In this document: piece by piece, positions 1 through 5,998 of the stretch
Layout: every line of letters begins with the position of its first letter
How positions within the stretch are numbered: position 1 is the stretch's first letter
Assembly (NCBI GenBank): GCA_001790315.1
Contig: MGCE01000060.1
Coordinates: forward strand, 3,841 to 10,984
DNA: 7,144 bases
Source: Candidatus Rokubacteria bacterium RIFCSPLOWO2_02_FULL_72_37
GTDB taxonomy: Bacteria; Methylomirabilota; Methylomirabilia; Rokubacteriales; CSP1-6
Direction of reading: 5' to 3'
Program-made: the position numbers and the translations under genes
Notes under the pieces: generated by a model
Told to the model about the DNA's origin: nothing
The model's database searches: none
Seen by the model: only the letters and a program-made list of their open reading frames with translations

Positions 1-2187
1 GTTGTTCGACAGGATGATCTCGACGAGGTTCTTGCCGATGTCGTGGACGTCGCCCTTCACGGTCGCGAGCACGATCGCCGCGCGCGTCGCCGACTCGCTC
101 TTCTCCATGAAGCGCTCGAGGTGGGCCACGGCGACCTTCATCGCCTCGGCCGACTGGAGCACCTCGGCCACGATGAGCTGATTGTCGCTGAAGAGCCTCC
201 CCACCTCGTCCATCCCCCGCATCAGCGGGCCGTTGATGATCGCGAGCGGGGTGGCCTCGCGCAGCTTCGCGTCCAGGTCCTCCACCAGGCCATCGCGGCT
301 GCCCTCGACGATGTAGCGCGCGAGTCGCTCGTCGAGCGGGAGCGTGTGGACCGCCGCCGGCGCCTTCCGCCGTTCCCGGAAGTGGGCCGCGAACGCCCCG
401 ACCGGATCCGCGCCTCGCTGGTAGACGAGGTCCTCCGCGAGCCGCCGCTCGTCCTCCGGGATCGAGGGATAGCGCTCGAGGCGCTCGGTGTTGACGATCG
501 CGTAGTCGAGGCCGGCCTTCGTCGCGTGGTAGAGGAACACCGAGTTCAGCACCTCGCGGCCGGCCGGCGGCAGGCCGAAGGACACGTTGGAGATCCCGAG
601 AATCGTCTTGCACTCGGGAAAGCGCTGCTTGATCGCGCGCACGCCCTCGATCGTCTCGACGGCGGAGCCCGCGTAGTTCGCGTCCCCGGTGCCGACGGGG
701 AAGACCAGCGGGTCGAAGATCAGGTCGCGGGCCGGGACGCCGTACGCGCCCGTGAGCAGGGCGTGGCAGCGCTCCGCGATCGCGAGCTTGCGCTCACGGG
801 TCACCGCCATGCCCTGTCGCTTGTCCTCGTCGATCGTGCCGACGACGACCGCGCCGCCGTACGTCCGGAGCAGGGGGACGATCCGCTGGAGCCGTTCCTC
901 GCCGTCCTCCAGGTTGATCGAGTTGACGATCGCCTTGCCCTGGCAGTGGCGCAGCGCGAGCTCGATCACGGCCGGGTCGGTGGAGTCGATCATGAGCGGG
1001 ACCTTCACCGAGCGCGTCAGCTGCGTCATGAACCGATCCATGTCGTCGGTCTCGTCGCGGTCCGGGTTGGCGAGGCAGACGTCGAGGACCTGGGCGCCGC
1101 TGCGCACCTGGGCCCGGCCGATCTCGGCCGCCTCCTCGAACCGGCCGGCCGCGATCAGCTCCTTGAACCGTCGAGAGCCGATGACGTTCGTCCGCTCGCC
1201 GACGAACAGGGGGCGGTTGTCGTCGGTCGGGTAGAGCACCTCGATGCCGCTCACGGCTTGCGGCTCCCGCGCCATCGGCACGCGCGGCGGCCGGCCGCGG
1301 ACGAGCTCGGCGAGTCTCCGGATGTGGGCGGGAGTGGTGCCGCAGCAGCCCCCCACGATGTTCACCCAGCCTTCGTCCACGAAGCGTGAGAGCTTGAACG
1401 CGAGGCTCCCCGGCGTCTCCGCGTACTGGCCCCGCTCGTCCGGCAGACCCGCGTTGGGGTAGACGCTCACGAAGCACGTGGCCATGGCGGCCAGGGAGCG
1501 CAGGTGGTCCGTCATGAACTCGGGGCCGGTCGCGCAGTTGAGGCCGATGGCGAAGACACCGACGTGCTCGAGCGACACGTAGAAGGCCTCGACGCCCTGT
1601 CCGGCCAGCATCGTCCCCATCGGCTCGATCGTGCCGCTCACCATGAGCGGCAGCTCGCGCGCGGCCTCCCGCATCGCCCGGCGGACACCGATCGCCGCGG
1701 CCTTGACGTTCAGCGTGTCCTGCGCCGTCTCGAGGAGCAGCGCGTCCACGCCGCCATCGATGAGCGCCCGCGCCTGCACCGCGTACGCGGCCAGAACCTC
1801 CTCGAAGGTGACGTTCCGCGTGATGCTGATCGATCGCGTGGAGGGGCCCATGGCGCCCACGACGAAGCGTGTGCCCGCGCACTCGCGCGCGAGCCGCGCC
1901 CCGGCCAGCGCGATCTCCGCGGCGCGCTCGGCGAGACCGTATTCGCCCAGCACGTAGGGCGCGCAGCCGAACGTGTTGGTGGAGATCATGTCGGCGCCCG
2001 CGTCGAGGTAGGCCGTATGGATGGCCCGGACGACGTCCGGGCGCATGAGGTTGAGGTGCTCGTTGCACCCCTCGTAGCGCGGGCCGCCGAAGTCGGCCGC
2101 GGTGAGGCCTCGCGCCTGGAGCATCGTGCCCATGGCGCCGTCCAGGACGAGGATGCGGGCGGTCAGCGCGTCGCGCAGCCGGGGCAT
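1..2187 (-). CDS. metH: Cobalamin-dependent methionine synthase, N-terminal 729 residues (3' end outside window)
   Basis: This enzyme transfers the methyl group of 5-methyltetrahydrofolate through cobalamin to homocysteine, making methionine in the cytoplasm. The homocysteine domain (about residues 8-300) opens with LVLDGAMGTMLQ-type sequence and carries the three zinc-ligand cysteines: C218 (LNCATGP) and C281-C282 (GGCCGTTP). The pterin-binding domain (about 325-590) has VGERTNVIGS and the later DPLVFPVGTG and GISNVSFGLP stretches. A helical cap (about 615-695) precedes the B12-binding domain, where DVHDIGKN supplies the lower axial cobalt ligand, H715. The window ends 14 residues after this histidine, so the rest of the B12 domain and any reactivation domain lie to the left. 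ATG at 2187 gives the usual short leader (MPRLRDAL) before the domain. An in-frame GTG at 2205 is possible but less likely. No Shine-Dalgarno precedes the ATG; a TACTAT box 6 bp upstream suggests a leaderless start. Family assignment is secure. Confidence 0.97.
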   Translation of the reverse strand, partial: MPRLRDALTARILVLDGAMGTMLQARGLTAADFGGPRYEGCNEHLNLMRPDVVRAIHTAYLDAGADMISTNTFGCAPYVLGEYGLAERAAEIALAGARLARECAGTRFVVGAMGPSTRSISITRNVTFEEVLAAYAVQARALIDGGVDALLLETAQDTLNVKAAAIGVRRAMREAARELPLMVSGTIEPMGTMLAGQGVEAFYVSLEHVGVFAIGLNCATGPEFMTDHLRSLAAMATCFVSVYPNAGLPDERGQYAETPGSLAFKLSRFVDEGWVNIVGGCCGTTPAHIRRLAELVRGRPPRVPMAREPQAVSGIEVLYPTDDNRPLFVGERTNVIGSRRFKELIAAGRFEEAAEIGRAQVRSGAQVLDVCLANPDRDETDDMDRFMTQLTRSVKVPLMIDSTDPAVIELALRHCQGKAIVNSINLEDGEERLQRIVPLLRTYGGAVVVGTIDEDKRQGMAVTRERKLAIAERCHALLTGAYGVPARDLIFDPLVFPVGTGDANYAGSAVETIEGVRAIKQRFPECKTILGISNVSFGLPPAGREVLNSVFLYHATKAGLDYAIVNTERLERYPSIPEDERRLAEDLVYQRGADPVGAFAAHFRERRKAPAAVHTLPLDERLARYIVEGSRDGLVEDLDAKLREATPLAIINGPLMRGMDEVGRLFSDNQLIVAEVLQSAEAMKVAVAHLERFMEKSESATRAAIVLATVKGDVHDIGKNLVEIILSNN

Positions 2188-2205
2188 GGAGGTATAGTAG
2201 CGCAC
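2188..2205. promoter_or_regulatory. Divergent, symmetric bidirectional promoter core
   Basis: The 18 bp between the start codons of metH (minus) and the CoA-transferase (plus) contain TATAGTA. On the plus strand TATAGT (2193-2198) ends 7 bp before ATG 2206. On the minus strand TACTAT (2199-2194) ends 6 bp before ATG 2187. Both are good -10 elements, they overlap by five bases, and each would place its transcription start at or next to the A of a start codon. No clear -35 hexamer is visible on either side. GGAGG at 2188-2192 could serve the plus gene as a ribosome binding site, but its 13-nt spacing is long and it would not be in a transcript starting near 2205. The promoter role is inferred from the sequence only. 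Confidence 0.6.
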
Positions 2206-3405
2206 ATGACCACCAGGCCCCTTTCGCTCGACGGCATCCGCGTGCTCGATCTCTCCCGCGTGCTGGCCGGCCCCTTCTGCGGCGCGCTGCTCGGCGACCT
2301 CGGCGCCGACGTCATCAAGGTGGAGGACCCGCAGGCGGGTGACGAGTCGCGGACGTGGCCGCCGCACAAGGACGGCGAGGCGGCGGGCTACCTCGTCAAC
2401 AACCGCAATAAGCGCGGCATCGCCGTGGACCTCAAGGCGCCCGAGGGCGTGGAGATCGTCCGCCGGCTCGCGCGCCGGGCCGACGTGCTGATCGAGAACT
2501 TCCGCACCGGCACCATGGAGGAGTTCGGCCTCGGCTACGATCGGCTCGCCGCCGACAACCCGCGCCTCATCTACTGCTCGGTCTCGGCCTTCGGCCGCAC
2601 CGGTCCGCGCGCCGCAGGCGCGGGCTACGAGGCGCTGATGCAGGCCTTCAGCGGGATCATGTCCATCACGGGTGAGCCCGGTGGCCCGCCGGTGCGCTGC
2701 GGTGTGTCCTTCCTGGACCTGACGACCGGCATCCTCTGCGCCTTCGGCGTGGTCAACGCGCTCCTGTACCGCGAGAAGAGCGGCCTCGGCCAGCGCGTGG
2801 ACGGCTCGCTGCTCGAGACCGCGGTGGGTCTCCTGAACTTCCAGGCCGAGGGATACCTGCTGGCCGGCACCGTGCCCCGCGCGCTCGGCTCGGCCCACCC
2901 GTCGCTGTCGCCCTACCGCAACTTCCGCTGCCGCGACGGGCAGTGGGTGTTCATCGCCGGCGCCAACGACCGGCTCTGGCGCCGGCTCGTGACGGCGCTC
3001 GGCCTGCCGGCCATGGCCGACGATCCGCGCTTCGCGATCAACGTCGAGCGCGTCAAGCACCGGAAGGAGCTGGAGACCGCCCTCGAGGAGGCGATCGCCC
3101 GCCACGACCGGGACGCGCTCCTGAAACTGCTCGACGAGGCCGGCGTGCCGGCGACGCCGGTGAACACCGTGGACCAGGTGCTGAACGACCCGCAGACGGC
3201 GACCCGGCCCGTGATCCGACGAATGCGGCACCCGAAGCTCGGCGACATCCCCGTGGTGGGCATGCCGGTGAGCTTTTCGCGGCTCACCCCCGACGTGCAC
3301 CGCCACGCCCCTGGGCGCGGCGAGCACACCGACGAGGTGCTGGCCGAGTCCGGCTACAGCGTCGCCGAGATCGCCGACCTCCGCGCGAAGAAGGCCGTCG
3401 TCTAG
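2206..3405 (+). CDS. CaiB/BaiF family (family III) CoA-transferase
   Basis: A 399-residue protein of the family III CoA-transferases, which move coenzyme A between an acyl-CoA and a free carboxylic acid in the cytoplasm (formyl-CoA:oxalate transferase, carnitine CoA-transferase, succinyl-CoA-dependent enzymes). The N-terminal signature LDGIRVLDLSRVLAGPFC, then LGADVIKVE, VNNRNKRG and DVLIENFR, is classic for the family. The catalytic aspartate (Asp169 of formyl-CoA transferase) matches D171 in GVSFLDLTTG. The C-terminal part shows SPYRNFRCRDGQW and GVPATPVNTVDQVL, as usual. Length is normal (about 380-430). ATG 2206 is chosen because the homology begins a few residues later; the same frame stays open upstream to 1504, but that stretch is antisense to metH. 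It starts the operon and is followed 15 bp later by the selenoprotein gene. The substrate cannot be told from the sequence. Confidence 0.95.
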   Translation: MTTRPLSLDGIRVLDLSRVLAGPFCGALLGDLGADVIKVEDPQAGDESRTWPPHKDGEAAGYLVNNRNKRGIAVDLKAPEGVEIVRRLARRADVLIENFRTGTMEEFGLGYDRLAADNPRLIYCSVSAFGRTGPRAAGAGYEALMQAFSGIMSITGEPGGPPVRCGVSFLDLTTGILCAFGVVNALLYREKSGLGQRVDGSLLETAVGLLNFQAEGYLLAGTVPRALGSAHPSLSPYRNFRCRDGQWVFIAGANDRLWRRLVTALGLPAMADDPRFAINVERVKHRKELETALEEAIARHDRDALLKLLDEAGVPATPVNTVDQVLNDPQTATRPVIRRMRHPKLGDIPVVGMPVSFSRLTPDVHRHAPGRGEHTDEVLAESGYSVAEIADLRAKKAVV

Positions 3406-3410
3406 AGAGA

Positions 3411-3414
3411 GGAG
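3411..3414 (+). promoter_or_regulatory. Shine-Dalgarno of the selenoprotein gene
   Basis: GGAG at 3411-3414, in the context AGAGAGGAG, lies 6 nt before ATG 3421. This is good spacing and the clearest ribosome binding site in the window. It fixes the start of the UGSC protein and implies efficient translation of the region ahead of the UGA codon. Confidence 0.75.
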
Positions 3415-3420
3415 CCGATC

Positions 3421-5088
3421 ATGGCACGACTCGAGATCCTGAACCCCGTGGCGAAAACGGTCGAGTACTCCGTCACGCCGGCCCGCCGGCCGTCGGACCT
3501 CGACGGCCTCCGGATCGGGCTCTACTGGAACATGAAGGCCGGCGGCGACGCCGCCCTGGACCGCACCGAGCAGCTCCTGCGCGGGCGCTTCTCGAAGGCG
3601 ACGTTTCGCCGCTACACGGGCTCGGTCGGCTTCATCATGCGCCACTGTACGGCGGAGGACGCCGACCGCATCGCCTCCGAGGTGCACGCCGTCGTGGGCA
3701 CGACCGCGGACTGAGGCTCCTGCACGTCGTGGGGTGCCCACGACATGGTCGAGCTGGAGCGGCGGGGGATCCCGACCGTGCTCTTCACCGCGCAGACCTT
3801 CGTGCACGACGCCCACCGGAGCGCCGCCAGCTTCGGCCTCGCGGGCCTGCCGCTGGCCGTCGTGCCGCTGCCGTTCACCAACCAGAAACCCGAGGACGTC
3901 CACCGGATGGCCGAGGCGGCCTTCGACCAGGTGCTGGCGGGGCTCAGCAAGGCGGTCGAGGTGCGGGCCGTCGAGCGCCCGCCGCTCGAGGCGCGGCTCG
4001 CCTACGAAGGGGACGACCTGCTCGACGCCTGGGGGCGCCTGCAGGCCGACTTTCTCAAGCGCGGCTGGGGTGACGGCTTCCCGCTGGTCGCCCCGACCGA
4101 GCGGGCGGTGGCGGCGATGCTGCGCGGGACGAAGCGCGCGCCCGGCGATCAGGTCGCCGTGCTGGAGCCCGGCTTCGGCATCGCGACAGTCGAGAAGCTG
4201 GCGATCAACGCCGTGATGGCAGGCTGCGGGCCCCAGCACCTGCCGTTCCTGATCGCGGCGGTGCGCTGCCTGGCCGAGCCGAAGATGTACCTTCGCAACA
4301 AGGCCATGTCCACGGGGCCGCACGCGCCGCTCGTGCTCGTGAACGGCCCGAAAGGGCGCGTGGCGAACATCAACTCGGGCATGTGCGCGCTCGGCCCGGG
4401 GGCGCCGTCCGCCAGCAACACCGTGCTCGGCCGGGCGGTGCGGCTCGCGATGATGAACGTCGGCCACACCTACGTCGGTTTCTCCGACATGGATACGATC
4501 GGCTCGCCGGTGAAGTACAGCTGCTGCTGCGCCGAGAACGAGGCCGAGAGCCCGTGGGAGCCCTACCACGTCACGCGCGGCTTCGCGAAAGAGGCGTCCA
4601 CCGTCACCGTGCACTTCGTGTACGGCATCTGCGAGCTGCACGATTTCCGCTCGACGACACCGGACGACCTGGTCCGCGTGTTCGCGACGGCCGCCACCAA
4701 CGTGGCCCAGGTGGGTACCGGGCTCTGGCTCATCGGCCGGCGGGCCGACCCGCGAAGCAAGACCGAGGAGCGCGAGCACAACACGCTCTTCATCTGCCCC
4801 GAGCACGCCCAGATCTTCCAGAAGGCCGGCTGGGGCCGACGTCAGATCCAGGAGGCGCTCTACCGCGAGGCGCGGCTGCCGTTCAAGACCATGATGCTCA
4901 ACAAGGAGCCGCAGGCGATGGCGGCGGCGCACCCGGAGCTCGGCTGGATGCACGACCATCCCGACCTGCCGGTGCCCGTCGTCGAGGACCCGGGCTGCTT
5001 CGACATCGCGGTGGTCGGCGCCGCGGCCGGGCGCGGCACGTACTTCTACGGCGCCGGGGAGCCGGTGACGATGCCGGTCGAGGACTGA
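3421..5088 (+). CDS. UGSC-family selenoprotein (Sec98) with long C-terminal domain
   Basis: A 555-residue protein is obtained if TGA 3712-3714 is read as selenocysteine. Residues 1-97 (up to VGTTAD) and 99-555 are in one frame, and the junction gives U98-G-S-C101, the motif that names the UGSC selenoproteins first noted in marine metagenomes. The N-terminal domain (about 25-180) alternates strands and helices: GLRIGLYWNM, then HAVVGTTAD-U-GSC, then RGIPTVLFTAQ and LPLAVVPLPF. The UxxC pair resembles a thiol/selenol redox site. The C-terminal region (about 195-555) is not a domain I can name with a function; it has AGCGPQHLPF (C269), SGMCALGPG (C322), a YSCCCAENE triplet (C368-C370), GICELHDF (C404) and FICPEHA (C459). 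No signal peptide or membrane segment is seen, so it is probably cytoplasmic. Reading UGA as stop would leave 97 residues ending just before the motif. A pseudogene is unlikely because both halves keep conserved-looking, GC3-rich coding sequence and a SECIS-like hairpin follows. Biochemical role unknown. Confidence 0.9.
3712..3747 (+). promoter_or_regulatory. Sec UGA codon and bacterial SECIS hairpin
   Basis: UGA 3712-3714 is followed by a perfect 8-bp inverted repeat: GTCGTGGG (3726-3733), triloop GTG (3734-3736), CCCACGAC (3737-3744). After one C/A mismatch, two more pairs (3723-3724 with 3746-3747) extend the base of the stem. Nineteen nucleotides separate the UGA from the loop. The known bacterial SECIS pattern is a small apical loop about 16-37 nt past the UGA with a G in its first two positions, which this fits; SelB would bind it to deliver Sec-tRNA. 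The stem also encodes the protein (TSWGAHD), so its pairing is constrained by coding. SelA, SelB, SelC and SelD are not in the window. Confidence 0.82.
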
Positions 5089-5687
5089 TCCCGACGCGCG
5101 GCGGGGCGCTCACGCTCCTGGTCCTCGCGGTCGGGCTCGCCACCGCGCCGGCGGCGGCAGAGCTCTACCGCTGGACGGACGCCGACGGGACCGTGCACTA
5201 CACGGCCGACCCGAGCGCGATCCCGCCGGCCCATCGCGAGGCTGCGCGCCTGCTCGCGAGCCCCCGGGCGCGCCCGGCGCTCCCCGATGTGGCGCCATCC
5301 GAGGCCGCGGTGATCCGGGTCGACCCGCGCGCGCCGCTCACCGTCGGCGTCCATCTGAACGGCGTACCCCTCACGCTCATCGTGGACACGGGGGCCGAGC
5401 GCACCGTGCTGTCGCCGGCGGCGCTCGAGCGCGCAGGTTTCGGTGGCCTGCCGGGCCGGCCGATCCACGTGGTGGGGGTGACGGGGACGGCCGCGGCACG
5501 GCTCGTCACGGTGCCGCTGCTCGACGTCGCCGGGGCGCGGATCGGCCCGCTCGCCGTCATCGCCCACGCGCTGCCGCCGACGGGCCGGGCCGACCCAGTG
5601 GACGGCCTCCTCGGCCGCGACGTGCTCGACGCCTTCACCCTCACCGTCGACACCGCCTCCGGCCGCGCGACCCTCACGCTGCGCTGA
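5085..5687 (+). CDS. Secreted DUF4124 / retropepsin-like aspartic protease, probable CTG start
   Basis: A 200-residue protein. Residues 1-25 form a clean signal peptide: a short Arg-containing n-region, the hydrophobic LTLLVLAVGLATA, and an AAA cleavage site before ELYRW. A DUF4124 domain follows (about 26-57: YRWTDADGTVHYTADP), a small module common in envelope proteins of Proteobacteria. After a linker comes a single-chain retroviral-type aspartic protease domain (about 82-200) with the catalytic D101-T-G in LIVDTGAERTVLS and the closing GLLGRDVLDAF motif; such proteases act as homodimers. It is therefore likely periplasmic. No ATG, GTG or TTG lies in frame between the upstream gene's last codons and the signal peptide. 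CTG 5085, overlapping the UGA stop as CTGA, gives exactly the expected N-terminus, so reinitiation at CTG is inferred. GAGGA sits directly before it. The peptidase substrate is unknown. Confidence 0.85.
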   Translation: MIPTRGGALTLLVLAVGLATAPAAAELYRWTDADGTVHYTADPSAIPPAHREAARLLASPRARPALPDVAPSEAAVIRVDPRAPLTVGVHLNGVPLTLIVDTGAERTVLSPAALERAGFGGLPGRPIHVVGVTGTAAARLVTVPLLDVAGARIGPLAVIAHALPPTGRADPVDGLLGRDVLDAFTLTVDTASGRATLTLR

Positions 5688-5702
5688 GCCGCCTCGCGCC
5701 GA

Positions 5703-5723
5703 CAGCGCGCCGGCCGGCTGTTT
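5703..5723 (+). terminator. Possible weak terminator after the operon
   Basis: Sixteen bases after the protease stop, CAGC (5703-5706) can pair with GCTG (5717-5720) around a GC-rich, partly self-complementary core (GCCGGCCGGC), followed by only three T residues. This is a poor intrinsic terminator and could equally be chance in GC-rich DNA. Confidence 0.25.
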
Positions 5724-5733
5724 CCCGAGGGCC

Positions 5734-5754
5734 TTGCGCGCTATAGTTTGCGCG
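5734..5754 (+). repeat. 7-bp direct repeat flanking a -10-like box
   Basis: TTGCGCG at 5734-5740 and 5748-5754 bracket CTATAGT, giving a 14-bp period. TATAGT (5742-5747) is identical to the -10 element proposed for the CoA-transferase promoter, and its reverse complement ACTATA also resembles a -10. Transcription on the plus strand would start near 5754. No good -35 is seen 16-18 bp upstream. The repeat could be an operator for a regulator covering the -10, but no gene is clearly served by it. Confidence 0.4.
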
Positions 5755-5770
5755 ACTGATGGGATGCTCT

Positions 5771-5831
5771 CGCAGCGTCTCGGGCCACCCGCGCCAAGAC
5801 ATGCTGCGCGGCCTCGCCGCCTGTCGCGGCG
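5771..5831. other. Two tandem hairpins in the non-coding gap
   Basis: Hairpin 1: CGCAGC (5771-5776) pairs with GCTGCG (5803-5808), TCT (5778-5780) with AGA (5797-5799), and CGGG (5781-5784) with CCCG (5788-5791) around a CCA loop. Hairpin 2: CGCCGC (5815-5820) pairs with GCGGCG (5826-5831) around CTGTC. They would be near the 5' end of a transcript started from the TATAGT at 5742. GC-rich DNA forms such stems by chance, so a structured RNA is only a possibility. Confidence 0.3.
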
Positions 5832-5915
5832 CTGGTGGCGTCCGCTGGCGAAGCCCAGGACGGCGGGAGCGAGGGGCGATGGTGCGGACCCCGGGTGTGG
5901 ATAGTTCGGCGATAG

Positions 5916-5933
5916 GCTGCGGAACCTCGCAGC
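5916..5933. other. Hairpin, possible terminator or RNA element
   Basis: GCTGCG (5916-5921) pairs perfectly with CGCAGC (5928-5933) around the loop GAACCT. A second small stem, CAGCG (5949-5953) with CGCTG (5959-5963), follows. There is no T-run on either strand, so neither is a typical intrinsic terminator. They lie 40-80 bp beyond the murQ stop on its transcript. Confidence 0.3.
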
Positions 5934-5998
5934 GTTTGCCGCGCAACGCAGCGGCATACGCTGACCTGTCCATTTCGCGTTGGGTAGCCGCCGGGCGG

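Larger units (their letters stand above)
5688..5998. other. 311-bp region without a convincing gene
   Basis: This gap lies between the convergent ends of the protease gene and murQ. Open frames cross it on both strands, but their products are Arg/Ser/Pro-rich with no recognisable motif, and third positions lack the strong G/C bias of the neighbours. It holds a TATAGT box inside a direct repeat near 5734-5754 and several hairpins (for example 5771-5808, 5815-5831 and 5916-5933). A 10-base repeat CTCGCAGCGT occurs at 5769-5778 and 5926-5935. It could encode a small RNA or simply be a long 3' region shared by two converging transcripts. Confidence 0.5.

Noticed and set aside
43..2068. Long open frames overlapping metH on both strands, including the upstream part of the CoA-transferase frame (1504-2205)
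   Set aside because: They are alternative-frame readings of metH, Arg/His/Ala-rich, with no domain motif; long spurious frames are common in GC-rich DNA.
2187..2205. GTG at 2205 as the metH start
   Set aside because: In frame, but ATG 2187 sits closer to the conserved N-terminus and at leaderless distance from the -10 box; kept only as an alternative.
3421..3714. Stand-alone 97-residue hypothetical protein, or a nonsense-broken pseudogene
   Set aside because: The frame stays coding across the TGA, giving U-G-S-C followed by a SECIS-like stem at the right distance; selenocysteine explains all of it.
5753..5770. CTGATG resembling a hammerhead ribozyme core
   Set aside because: The required CUGAUGA and matching GAAA core with three closing stems are not present.
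5046..5957. 303-residue minus-strand open frame over the protease gene
   Set aside because: Antisense to a gene with signal peptide and catalytic motif; its own product is Arg-rich and featureless.
5674..5973. 99-residue minus-strand open frame in the gap before the protease end
   Set aside because: Third-position composition is unlike the neighbouring genes, and its end overlaps the protease gene.
5688..5998. tRNA, 6S or SRP RNA in the non-coding gap
   Set aside because: No T-loop GGTTC-type motif with acceptor pairing, and no recognisable 6S or SRP core sequence on either strand.
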